A stretch of 53,536 bases of DNA, from NCBI GenBank assembly GCA_900762355.1, contig CAAFGE010000053.1, positions 1 to 53,536 on the forward strand, written 5' to 3'. Below the pieces are notes generated by a model, which did no database searches, had not been told where the DNA came from, and saw nothing but the letters and a program-made list of their open reading frames with translations. Numbering within the stretch: the stretch's first letter is position 1; each line of letters begins with the position of its first letter. A program made the translations under genes and the position numbers. This stretch comes from an uncultured Collinsella sp. Its GTDB lineage: Bacteria; Actinomycetota; Coriobacteriia; Coriobacteriales; Coriobacteriaceae. Positions 25,698 to 34,127 of this stretch are shown here, one piece after another.

Positions 25698-26882
25698 TTA
25701 CAGATGGACATCGGGATCGAGCATTTGAGCGCTCACGCGCATGGATGACGCCAGGTTTTGGAACGTTTCCAGACGCAGGCTGTCAATCTGCCCGGCGTCC
25801 TCGGCCTCGCGAACGGCGCAACCCGGCTCATGGGTATGCGTGCAATCGCCAAACCGGCACGCGCGCGATGCCTCGACAATCTCGGGGAAGGCGCGCGCCA
25901 GACCCCGCTCGTGACCCACGAGCGGTAAGCTGCGCAGGCCCGGGGCATCGGCGATCACGCCGGCGTCGCCCGGCAGCGCTACCATCACGCGCGCGACGGT
26001 AGTGTGACGGCCCTGGTCGTCGCGTTCGCGCACACCGCCGGTCGCCAACGTATCGTGGCCCAGCAGCGCATTGAGCAGCGTCGACTTGCCGGCACCCGAC
26101 TCGCCCAGAATCATGGCGCAGCTCCCGGCAGGCACGCAGGAACGGACCTCGTCCAGGCCGCGGCCCTCGGCAGAGGACGTCACGATCACGCGCACGTCCG
26201 GACCCACCAGGCGGCGCACGCGGTCCAGATCGCGCTCGAGCTCCTCGGCATCGCAGCGATCAGCTTTGGTGAGTACCACCACCGGCTCGGCATCGCAGTC
26301 GAGCGCCAAAACCAGCGAGCGCGCCACGCGGTCGAGCAGCACCTCACCGGCACCGAGCGCCTGCACGATTAGCACGCTATCCACGTTGGAGCAGAGCACC
26401 TGGCGCTCTCCGCGGGCACGGCCGCGCCAACGCTCAAAGCTCGTACGGCGCGGCAGCACGCACTCAATCACGCCCATATCGTGCCCGGGAGCGCGGCGCA
26501 CCGCCACACGGTCGCCCACGGCAGGCAGCAGGACCTCATCCTCGCCGCGCGACTTGGCAAACCCCACGGCATGCTCGGCGCGGAAGGTATCGTCGGCAGT
26601 CGCCACCAGCGGAAACCCGCGATCCAAGCGCACCACAGCACCCAGCCGCATCTGCTCGGGCTCCTCGGCATGTGCGCAGAAATCATCAAAGGCAGCCTGC
26701 TGAGCTTCATCGACCGGCAGGTCATCAAACGCCGGAACATCCTGCAGCGCGTCAAGCCCCGGTACACTCGCCAGCAACTCCTCAGCAGATGCGGGAGCCT
26801 CGGTCGCGAGCTTCCGACGACGATCGCGCTTAGCCCGCGCCCCCGTCGTCTTTTTCTTCGCCTTAGCCTTAGCCTTGCCCAC
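25698..26882 (-). CDS. rsgA: Ribosome small subunit-dependent GTPase RsgA
   Basis: Circularly permuted GTPase that helps mature the 30S subunit. The 394 residues show a basic N-terminal tail (GKAKAKAKKKTTGARAKRDRRRK), an OB-fold region, then G4 VVLTKADR before G1 LGESGAGKSTLLNALLG and G3 DAPGLRSL. The C-terminal zinc motif is CRFGDCTHTHEPGC. GTG 26882 is chosen because GGGAGG stands 5 nt upstream; the longer open frame to 27071 crosses a terminator. Confidence 0.93.
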   Translation of the reverse strand: MGKAKAKAKKKTTGARAKRDRRRKLATEAPASAEELLASVPGLDALQDVPAFDDLPVDEAQQAAFDDFCAHAEEPEQMRLGAVVRLDRGFPLVATADDTFRAEHAVGFAKSRGEDEVLLPAVGDRVAVRRAPGHDMGVIECVLPRRTSFERWRGRARGERQVLCSNVDSVLIVQALGAGEVLLDRVARSLVLALDCDAEPVVVLTKADRCDAEELERDLDRVRRLVGPDVRVIVTSSAEGRGLDEVRSCVPAGSCAMILGESGAGKSTLLNALLGHDTLATGGVRERDDQGRHTTVARVMVALPGDAGVIADAPGLRSLPLVGHERGLARAFPEIVEASRACRFGDCTHTHEPGCAVREAEDAGQIDSLRLETFQNLASSMRVSAQMLDPDVHL

Positions 26883-26930
26883 AGATGCCTCCCAGCACAA
26901 AACCACACAACTGAGCAGGTATTTTAAATC

Positions 26931-26964
26931 AAAAAGAGCTGGCCGGGCAAAGCCCGACCAGCTC
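26931..26964 (-). terminator. Terminator downstream of the P-type ATPase
   Basis: Minus-strand stem GAGCTGG...CCAGCTC with an inner GTCGGGC/GCCCGGC helix and a TTTTTGATTT tail. It lies between the ATPase gene and rsgA. Confidence 0.8.
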
Positions 26965-27010
26965 ACAAACTTTCCCTCAGCCTTTTTTATCCGGGCGAGA
27001 GAAGCCAGCA

Positions 27011-27131
27011 ACGTTACCGCAGGGCCCGCCCGCCGGGAGGGGTTTCCTAAGGGCACATCCCGCAGCCGCAAAGCGGCGAGGACGTGCCCGTGGAAACCCC
27101 GCAGGTGGGCGGGCCCGGACAGGTACGTTAC
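27011..27131. repeat. Long nested palindrome flanked by 7-bp direct repeats
   Basis: Four helices nest symmetrically: GGGCCCGCCC/GGGCGGGCCC (27022 and 27107), GGGGTTTCC/GGAAACCCC, GGGCAC/GTGCCC and GCCGC/GCGGC. The element is flanked by direct repeats ACGTTAC (27011-27017 and 27125-27131), and the right one overlaps the ATPase stop codon. It could be a MITE-like insertion or a structured RNA in the 3' UTR of the ATPase transcript. Confidence 0.65.
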
Positions 27132-29809
27132 TCCTTCTCCACAGCGCGCATGATCGCCTTGTAGATCTCCATCAGCGGGATGATCAGGAAGGCCAGGCCC
27201 AGCGCGGCAAGAACGCCCTTGAGCTCAAGCGTCACAGGGCCAAAGAACATCTCGGCAAGCGTCGGCTGCACGGTCACGATCACCGTCAGCACCAGTGCCA
27301 GCGCGGCAGAAGCCCACAGCCACTTGTTCTGCTTCTTCATGGTGAACAGCGACGCACGACGGCTGCGCATATTGAAGCAGTGGAAAATCTCGACCATGTT
27401 GAGCGTGATGAACGCCATCATCACGCCTTCCTCGTCGGCATTGCCGGCGATCATATCGGCGATGTGGATGTAGCCCATGTCAAAGTACACGCCCACAAAG
27501 AAGCTCGCCAGCACCAGCACGGTGATGATCAGGCCCTGGACCACGCAGTCCAGGCCCATATGTCCGGCAAAGACGCCGTCCTTGGCGTTGCGCGGCTTGC
27601 GCTTCATGATGTCGCCCTCGGCGTCCTCCATGCCCAATGCGAGCGCGGGGAAGCAGTCGGTGACCAGGTTCACCCACAGCAGCTGCACCGGCTGGAAGAT
27701 GGTAAAGCCGATGAGCGTGGCGATGAACACCGAGAAGACCTCGGCAAGGTTCGCCGAAAGCAGGAACTGAATGACCTTGCGGATGTTGTCGTAGATGCGA
27801 CGGCCCTCTTCGCAGGCACCGATGATGGTGGCGAAATTGTCGTCGGCGAGCACCATGTCGGCGACGTTCTTGGTGACGTCGGTACCAGTAATGCCCATGC
27901 CCACGCCGATGTCGGCGCGCTTGATGGACGGGGCGTCGTTGACGCCGTCGCCCGTCATGGCCACGATCTGGTCGCGCGACTTCCAAGCCTCGACGATGCG
28001 TGTCTTGTGCTCGGGCTGGACGCGGGCGTACACGCCGTAGTCCTCGATGTGCGCGTCGAGTTCCTCGTCGCTCATGCGATCGAGGTCGGCACCGGTGATG
28101 GCATGGCTGCGATCGGTGACGATGCCCAGCTGCTTGGCGATGGCCACGGCGGTGTCGATGTGGTCACCCGTGATCATGACGGTGCGGATACCGGCGTCGT
28201 GCGCCTCGCGGATGGCGTCGGCAACCTCGGGGCGGACCGGGTCGATCATGCCGGACAGGCCGCAGAAGACCAGGCCGTGCTCGAGCGCGGCGGGGCTGCA
28301 GTCGGCCGGGACCTTGGTGTAGGTGCGGCTCGCCAGCGCAAGCACGCGCAGGGCCTCGTCGGCCATGGCCTTGTTGGCGGCCACGAGCTCGGCACGACGC
28401 TCCTCGGTCAGCGGAACGACCTTCTCACCGTCATAGATGTGGGTGCACAGGCCAATCACCACGTCGGGCGCGCCCTTGGTGTACTGCTCGTACTCGCCGT
28501 CCAGGGTCTCGACGACCACGGACATCATCTTACGGCCCGAGTCGAACGGAGCCTCGCCCACGCGCGGGTGCTCGGCAGTCAGGCCGGTAAGGCCAGCCTT
28601 GCCGGCATCGTTGACGAGTGCACACTCGGTCGGCTCGCCCACGGCCTCGCCCAGCTCCTCGTCCCACTGGGCATCGGAGCACAGCGCCATGCCGGCCAAG
28701 AACTTCTCCTTGGGCGCAGCGAGCTCGTGCTTGACGACGGTCATCTTGTTCTGGGTAAGGGTACCGGTCTTGTCGGAGCAGATGGTCTGTGTGCAGCCAA
28801 GGGTCTCGACGGCGGAAAGCTTGCGGATGATCGCCTGGCGCTTGGCCATCTTGGTCACGCCGAGCGAAAGGACGATGGTCACGACGGCGACCAGGCCCTC
28901 GGGGATGGCAGCGACGGCGAGCGAGACGGCAACCATAAAGGTATCGAGCAGCGCTGTCGGGTCGGTAAGGACGTTACCCACGCCGTGACGGATGATGTCG
29001 ACGCCAAAGATCACGACGCAGATGACGATAACCATAATGGTAAGAATACGGCTGAGCTCGGCGAGCTTCACCTGCAGCGGCGTGAGCTCTTCCTTGGCCT
29101 CGGCAAGAGCGCCGGCAATCTTGCCCATCTCGGTGTTCATGCCGGTGCCGACCACGACGGCGCGACCGCGGCCGTACACCACGGTGGAACCCATGTAGCA
29201 CATGTTCTTGCGGTCGCCGAGCGGCACGTCATCGGTGCCCGCAGCAAGCTCGATCACGTTGGCGTGCTTCTCGACCGGCACGGACTCGCCGGTCAGCGCG
29301 GCCTCTTCGATCTTCATTGTGGCACTCTCCAGCACGCGGCAGTCGGCCGGGACGGAGTCGCCCGCCTCGAGCATGATCACGTCGCCGGGGACGAGCTCGG
29401 CGCTCGGCAGGTGTACGAGCTTGCCGTCGCGCAGCACCTTGGACTGCGCCGCGCTCATCTCCTGCAGGGCCTCGAGGGCCTCCTCGCTCTTGGCCTCCTG
29501 GACCACGCCCAAAACCGAGTTGACGATAACGACGAACATGATAATGGCGACGTCGGCAAAATCGGGCTCGCCCTTGACCATGCCCGTAAGTGCGCTGATA
29601 ACGGCGGCAACGATCAGCATGATGACCATGGGGTCGGCCATCTGCTCAAAGAAACGCTTCCATAGCGGCGTCTTCTCGGCTTCCTCGAGCTTGTTAGGGC
29701 CTGTCTTGGCAAGGCGCGACGACGCCTCGTCGTTGCTCAGGCCGAGGTTCTCATCGACACCTTGGTCGCTGAGCACCTCCGCCGCGGCGGACAGGTATTC
29801 CTTTTGCAT
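27128..29809 (-). CDS. Calcium-type P-type ATPase (P2 family)
   Basis: The 893-residue membrane pump has the P2-type layout. The N-terminal cation ATPase motif (GLSNDEASSRLAKTGPNKLEE) precedes the first helix pair. LTGESVPVEK is the actuator motif, and PEGLVAVVTIVLSLGVTKMAKR is the helix 4 ion-site motif. CSDKTGTLTQNKMTV carries the phosphorylated Asp, and TGDGVNDAPSIKRADIGVGMG is the hinge. A C-terminal six-helix domain completes it. Likely function is export of Ca2+ or related divalent ions. Its ribosome-binding site lies in a leader hairpin (29821-29874). Confidence 0.92.
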   Translation of the reverse strand: MQKEYLSAAAEVLSDQGVDENLGLSNDEASSRLAKTGPNKLEEAEKTPLWKRFFEQMADPMVIMLIVAAVISALTGMVKGEPDFADVAIIMFVVIVNSVLGVVQEAKSEEALEALQEMSAAQSKVLRDGKLVHLPSAELVPGDVIMLEAGDSVPADCRVLESATMKIEEAALTGESVPVEKHANVIELAAGTDDVPLGDRKNMCYMGSTVVYGRGRAVVVGTGMNTEMGKIAGALAEAKEELTPLQVKLAELSRILTIMVIVICVVIFGVDIIRHGVGNVLTDPTALLDTFMVAVSLAVAAIPEGLVAVVTIVLSLGVTKMAKRQAIIRKLSAVETLGCTQTICSDKTGTLTQNKMTVVKHELAAPKEKFLAGMALCSDAQWDEELGEAVGEPTECALVNDAGKAGLTGLTAEHPRVGEAPFDSGRKMMSVVVETLDGEYEQYTKGAPDVVIGLCTHIYDGEKVVPLTEERRAELVAANKAMADEALRVLALASRTYTKVPADCSPAALEHGLVFCGLSGMIDPVRPEVADAIREAHDAGIRTVMITGDHIDTAVAIAKQLGIVTDRSHAITGADLDRMSDEELDAHIEDYGVYARVQPEHKTRIVEAWKSRDQIVAMTGDGVNDAPSIKRADIGVGMGITGTDVTKNVADMVLADDNFATIIGACEEGRRIYDNIRKVIQFLLSANLAEVFSVFIATLIGFTIFQPVQLLWVNLVTDCFPALALGMEDAEGDIMKRKPRNAKDGVFAGHMGLDCVVQGLIITVLVLASFFVGVYFDMGYIHIADMIAGNADEEGVMMAFITLNMVEIFHCFNMRSRRASLFTMKKQNKWLWASAALALVLTVIVTVQPTLAEMFFGPVTLELKGVLAALGLAFLIIPLMEIYKAIMRAVEKE

Positions 29810-29817
29810 ATAGAGTC

Positions 29818-29874
29818 CCCTCCTGGGATTCGGGCCACTCAGCAGATTGATGCCCGATCATAATTCCCAGGAGA
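29818..29874 (-). promoter_or_regulatory. Leader hairpin sequestering the ATPase ribosome-binding site
   Basis: On the minus strand CTCCTGGGA and TCCCAGGAG form a perfect 9-bp stem, with TCGGGC/GCCCGA stacked inside. The 3' arm contains AGGAG, part of the AGGAGGGG ribosome-binding site 9 nt before the ATPase start. The fold would block translation and suggests control by metal, temperature or a protein. No known riboswitch class is recognised. Confidence 0.5.
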
Positions 29875-30142
29875 AGGGCAAGGGCTCATCAAGGCTGCCG
29901 TGCTGAGCGGCAGTTGATAGTGGAGCTATGGTACCCCAAAGCGGCGCGTCTAGCCAAAACATTCCATCTGGAAACACGGTCCGGGCGCAACGATGCAGAC
30001 GGTGTGATGCTCAACATTGATAAAACGTTTTTTCTTCGGCACATCGTCAAACTGAAATATCGCCCAGATAGCAGCGGTCAGAACGGTTGGTAAAGATTTT
30101 TCATATACCGTTTTTTCGCAAAAAATGAACTTCTAATTCGGC

Positions 30143-30187
30143 ATACGGTCGATTTTTTGGGGTATTCGGTCGCCATTTCGTTATAAT
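30143..30187 (+). promoter_or_regulatory. Promoter of pyk with two upstream direct repeats
   Basis: TATAAT at 30182-30187 is a perfect -10 box 64 bp before the start codon. No TTGACA-like -35 is present. ATACGGTCG (30143) and ATTCGGTCG (30164) are direct repeats 21 bp apart, and the second covers the -35 position. An activator or repressor site is plausible. The rest of 29875-30142 shows no gene. Confidence 0.55.
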
Positions 30188-30250
30188 CATCTCAGTTTTA
30201 TTTCTTATGGTTTATCTATCAGCGCAAGACGATGTCAGATGGAGGTCTGA

Positions 30251-31711
30251 ATGTACAAGCGCACCAAGATTGTATGCACCATGGGTCCCGCCTGCGATAG
30301 CGACGAGACCATCCGCGAGATGATCAAGGCGGGCATGAACGTCGCCCGTTTTAACTTCTCGCACGGATCCTACGACGAGCACCACGGTCGCATCGAGCGC
30401 GTCCGTCGTATTTCCAAGGAGCTCGGTCTGCCCGTCGGCATCCTGCTCGACACCAAGGGCCCCGAGGTCCGCACCGGCCTTCTGGTCGACGGCAAGAAGG
30501 TTGCCGTCAAGACCGGCGATAAGATCGTCGTCACCGCTCAGCCCACGTCCGAGGATTTCCACGGCACCTCTGAGCACATCTCCCTCGACTACCTGGCTCT
30601 GCCCTCCGAGGTCGAGAAGGGCTCCCTCATCCTGATCGATGACGGTCTGGTTGCCCTCGAGGTCGAGTCCGTCGACGGCCAGGACATGACCTGCGTCGTC
30701 AAGAACGACGGCCTGATCGGCGAGCGCAAGGGCGTCAACATGCCCAACGTCAACATCTCGCTGCCCGCCATCACCGAGCGCGATCGTCAGGACATCCTCT
30801 TTGGCCTGACCGAAAACATCGACTACATCGCCGCTTCCTTCATCCGTGACGGTGAGTCCGTCCGCGGCATCCGCGAGCTTTGCCGCGAGAACGGTGGCGA
30901 GCACGTGACGATCTTCCCGAAGATCGAGTGCGCCCTGGGCGTCGAGAACTTCGACGAGATCCTCGAGGCTTCCGACGGCATCATGGTCGCCCGTGGCGAC
31001 CTGGGCATCGAGATCAAGCCCGAGCTCGTTCCGCACATCCAGAAGGAGATCATCGCCAAGTGCAACGCGGCCTACAAGCCCGTTATCACCGCCACGCAGA
31101 TGCTCGACTCCATGCAGCAGAACCCGCGCCCGACGCGCGCCGAGGTTGCCGACGTTGCTAACGCCATTTACGACGGCACCGACGCCGTTATGCTCTCTGG
31201 CGAGTCCGCTGCCGGTAAGTACCCGGTCGAGGCCGTCAAGATGCAGGCCAGCATTGCTCTCGAGACCGAGAAGTACCTCCCGGCTCACGCTCCGCTCGAG
31301 GTTCCGGCTGACGCTCACGGCACCCGCGTCGTCAACAACGTTGTGGGTATGTCCGCTGTGAACATGGCTACCACCGTTGGCGCCAAGTGCATCACCGTGC
31401 CGACGACCACCGGTCGTACCGCTCGCCTGATCTCGCACTTCCGTCCCAACATGCCGATTTGCGCGTTCTCCCGCCACGAGTGGGCCGTCCAGCAGATGAT
31501 CATGTACTGGGGCGTTATCCCGCACCAGGCCGAGATTACCCAGGGCACCGTCAATGGCACGATCGTCAAGGCGATCGAGACCGCTAAGGAGCTCGGCTAC
31601 GTCGAGGCCGGCGACCTGACCGTCGCCACCGCTGGCGATCCCCGCATGAGCGTCCAGCTCGAGGACAAGGTCTCCTCAACCAACGTCGCTTACGTCGCTC
31701 AGGTGCGCTAA
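30251..31711 (+). CDS. pyk: Pyruvate kinase
   Basis: Glycolytic enzyme that transfers phosphate from phosphoenolpyruvate to ADP. The 486 residues show RTKIVCTMGPACDS, GMNVARFNFSHGSYDEH, LDTKGPEVRTG, FPKIECALGVENFDEIL, VARGDLGIE and the pyruvate kinase signature MLDSMQQNPRPTRAEVADVANAIYDGTDAVMLSGESAAG. The C-terminal alpha/beta domain includes ITVPTTTGRTARLISHFRP. GGAGG lies 8 nt before the ATG. It is one of the few + strand genes and stands alone. Confidence 0.96.
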   Translation: MYKRTKIVCTMGPACDSDETIREMIKAGMNVARFNFSHGSYDEHHGRIERVRRISKELGLPVGILLDTKGPEVRTGLLVDGKKVAVKTGDKIVVTAQPTSEDFHGTSEHISLDYLALPSEVEKGSLILIDDGLVALEVESVDGQDMTCVVKNDGLIGERKGVNMPNVNISLPAITERDRQDILFGLTENIDYIAASFIRDGESVRGIRELCRENGGEHVTIFPKIECALGVENFDEILEASDGIMVARGDLGIEIKPELVPHIQKEIIAKCNAAYKPVITATQMLDSMQQNPRPTRAEVADVANAIYDGTDAVMLSGESAAGKYPVEAVKMQASIALETEKYLPAHAPLEVPADAHGTRVVNNVVGMSAVNMATTVGAKCITVPTTTGRTARLISHFRPNMPICAFSRHEWAVQQMIMYWGVIPHQAEITQGTVNGTIVKAIETAKELGYVEAGDLTVATAGDPRMSVQLEDKVSSTNVAYVAQVR

Positions 31712-31740
31712 GTCGTACTTGCAAGCACACTTGCATCGCA

Positions 31741-31775
31741 AAGGGCCCGGAAGGCTTTGCCTTCCGGGCCCTTTT
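31741..31775 (+). terminator. Terminator of pyk
   Basis: AAGGGCCCGGAAGG and CCTTCCGGGCCCTT form a 14-bp stem with a 5-nt loop, followed by TTTTTC, 30 nt after the pyk stop codon. Confidence 0.9.
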
Positions 31776-31954
31776 TCTGTGCCAATGCCGGCGCGCGGCA
31801 AAACACGCACTCATTTCTTTACCAAAAGCGCGAAATCCACCCTTCGAGGCCCAAAAAATAAAGTCCCAAGCGCTAAAAGTGTTCGCCCGGTGGCAAACCC
31901 ACACCTTAACCGACGCTGCTAAATCGTTTTAGCAAGAGCCGGATCGACCGCGTC

Positions 31955-32082
31955 TTCGGAAGTGCGGGGAAAAATCGCTTACCCCCGAGCACAAGACCTT
32001 TTATTTCAACAAAACCCCTGATAAAGTTGGCTCAAATATCGCGTGCGCTTGGCCTGTTTCTCTTTTTCCCCGCACTTCCGAA
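31955..32082. repeat. 20-bp inverted repeats upstream of a nuclease-like gene
   Basis: TTCGGAAGTGCGGGGAAAAA (31955-31974) is matched exactly in reverse orientation at 32063-32082. The 88 bp between are AT-richer than the surroundings and contain TGATAAAG as a possible -10. The downstream gene starts 47 bp after the right arm. The arms could be operator sites or the ends of a small mobile element. Confidence 0.7.
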
Positions 32083-32129
32083 ATCGATAGCTTTTCTAGC
32101 CCAAACAACGCCCAAACGATCGGATCGCT

Positions 32130-33203
32130 ATGTCATTTCTTGCCTGCGGACCCACGGCTTTTCAGTACTATCGCATCCCGCCCCAGATACTGGGACTCTA
32201 TCCGGCAATCCTGTCGCCCGACCATGACCATCGCTTGGTGCATTACTCAAAACAGCCAGTATTTAAAGACTTGCTCGGCACACCAGTTTGGAGATTCGTA
32301 AGCGAAAGAAAGCAGCGCGCGAACGGAAAGCTATTTCATAGCCGTCTGCTAACCCAAGAGCCGCCTCCCGGGTCGTTTAGGCAGACTGAGCATGGGTTTG
32401 ATGTCACTTCACCGGAGTTCACGCTGCTCAGCCTTGCCACGCAGGTCTCACGCAACCAGTTACTCATGGCTTGCTACGAGATGTGCGGCTCCTTTGCAGT
32501 GTTTAAGCCCTGCGAGCGAACGCAACAACAACTCGATGAAGCTATTTCGCTTAAGCTCATTCCACCCAACTGCGGTTGGGAGCGAGTTAACGATGTCAAC
32601 GGCAATGGCACCAACTTGTGGAAGCGCACACCGCTTCTTACCGCAACGGATATCGCCGCGTTCGCCAAGCAGGCCGCAGGCCTGCGCGGCGTAAAACAAC
32701 TGCGCTGGACGGCCGAGCACATGACGGGGCAAACCGCCTCGCCCTTCGAAGTACAGACCTCCATGCTTGTCTCGCTCCCCCGCGACGAGGGCGGCATGGG
32801 CATCAACATCACAAACAACGTGCGTATCCCACTCAGCGACGCCGCGCGCTCACTGTATGACAAAACCTGCTGCTACGCCGATATCCTCATCGAGAGCAGC
32901 ACCGACAGTATGGGCGTCATCCTGGAATGCCAAGGCCGCTCCGCCCACGACAGCGAAGCCGCGAGCCTCTCCGATGCCGAGCGCACCACCGCCCTCACCA
33001 GCATGGGCTATGACGTTATCCAGATAACCTATGAGCAAATCAAAGACACGAAGAGCTTTAACAACATCGCCGAACTCATCCATAAAAAGGCGGGGCTCCC
33101 CTACATCCCAAAGACCGACCAGGAACGCATCACCGAAGATACCCTTCGGCGGGAGCTGTTGGTCGATTGGGTTGAGCTATTCACTGTCAAGCCGGCCAGC
33201 TAG
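32130..33203 (+). CDS. Hypothetical protein with DUF559/VSR-like nuclease fold at its C-terminus
   Basis: The 357-residue protein opens with MSFLACGPTAFQYYRIPPQ. The first two thirds resemble AbiEi-type antitoxin C-terminal or transcription-factor-like regions only weakly. Residues about 255-320 (YADILIESSTDSMGVILECQGRSAHD...DAERTTALTSMGYDVIQITYEQI) match the DUF559/very-short-patch-repair pattern of D, ExxG/H and a late helix-strand unit, with Cys-Gln in place of the usual Asp/Lys positions. I recall similar proteins in several copies in Collinsella genomes, but this is memory, not a search. It may be a defence or DNA-processing protein. Confidence 0.7.
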   Translation: MSFLACGPTAFQYYRIPPQILGLYPAILSPDHDHRLVHYSKQPVFKDLLGTPVWRFVSERKQRANGKLFHSRLLTQEPPPGSFRQTEHGFDVTSPEFTLLSLATQVSRNQLLMACYEMCGSFAVFKPCERTQQQLDEAISLKLIPPNCGWERVNDVNGNGTNLWKRTPLLTATDIAAFAKQAAGLRGVKQLRWTAEHMTGQTASPFEVQTSMLVSLPRDEGGMGINITNNVRIPLSDAARSLYDKTCCYADILIESSTDSMGVILECQGRSAHDSEAASLSDAERTTALTSMGYDVIQITYEQIKDTKSFNNIAELIHKKAGLPYIPKTDQERITEDTLRRELLVDWVELFTVKPAS

Positions 33204-34048
33204 CAGCTAGCTATCAGGGGCAGCGCGGGCACATCGGGCGATTCGACGCGGGCGGCAAAACCCGTCTCGGTTAGCTCGACGACCTCGGTAAACGTTGCGT
33301 CGAAGAACTCCTCGGTCAGCAGACGGTATGGCGGATGATCGGGCTCACCAGGGTTTTCGCGCACAATCTCGTGCATGACGCCAATGGTCTTGAGCACATA
33401 CTCTTGCGGAATCGAATACTGACCAAACTGGGCCGCCGCGGTATACAGGCGATCGGTCGCACGCGGGATAGAAACAATGCCGAGCGTCTTGCCAAACCAG
33501 TCAAAGTCACCTTGCTTTTTAATGCGGAATTCCTCGCACGGCTTGCCGCCGTGCGCCTCCAGGTACTGATTCACGCGCGTATTCCATACGGTATCGGCCA
33601 CAAGGTGAGACCAAACGCCCAGCGTCAGATCGAGCAGCGACTGTGCCACATCTTCGGACGCAAGCGAAAACTCACAGGCGCCGGGATCGGCAACCGGCTC
33701 GGCGTCCTTGTAGCGTTGGGGATAATGCACCCGATTGAGTCGCTCGCGCTCCTCGGCGATCGAGGTCGCGGCAGCCGGCGTACCAACAGACGCCCCTTTG
33801 AGCAGCGGCGCCACATAGGTATCCCAGAACTCGTGCTCGCGCGGCTTAGGGATAGGCTCGGGCTTTGCAAAGTGCGTAATGCGATACGGGATGGGATCGG
33901 CGATGCCAGGGACCATATAGCCCACGAAGATATCCGGAACCACGCAGCCAAACAAAAAGGCATTGCAGTCGCGCACGCTATTGGCAAGCGCACCGGTGCG
34001 CTCCAGCAAACGCTCCGTCTGAGCGATATGAATGTTCCAGCTTGGCAT
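33200..34048 (-). CDS. Zinc-dependent phospholipase C-like protein
   Basis: The 282-residue protein begins MPSWNIHIAQTERLLERTG. It has the S1/P1-like pattern of the phospholipase C / zinc-dependent family: N-terminal Trp and His, NAFLFGCVVPDI, LTLGVWSHLVADTVWNTRVNQ (His-x3-Asp) and GVMHEIVREN. It lacks a secretion signal, so an intracellular or non-classical location is likely. The start at 34048 is chosen since GGGGGTGG precedes it; four upstream codons are also open. Its stop overlaps the end of the convergent nuclease-like gene by 4 bp. Confidence 0.75.
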   Translation of the reverse strand: MPSWNIHIAQTERLLERTGALANSVRDCNAFLFGCVVPDIFVGYMVPGIADPIPYRITHFAKPEPIPKPREHEFWDTYVAPLLKGASVGTPAAATSIAEERERLNRVHYPQRYKDAEPVADPGACEFSLASEDVAQSLLDLTLGVWSHLVADTVWNTRVNQYLEAHGGKPCEEFRIKKQGDFDWFGKTLGIVSIPRATDRLYTAAAQFGQYSIPQEYVLKTIGVMHEIVRENPGEPDHPPYRLLTEEFFDATFTEVVELTETGFAARVESPDVPALPLIASC

Positions 34049-34127
34049 AGCCACCCCCATAAAAACCTGGATAACTATACCATCACGGCAAAGCCGCGCG
34101 GGCGGCTACGCACGCTCTACGCAGCAA

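Noticed and set aside
29818..29990. yybP-ykoY (manganese) or M-box riboswitch upstream of the P-type ATPase
   Set aside because: The conserved loop sequences of these classes could not be found; only a simple sequestering hairpin is supported.
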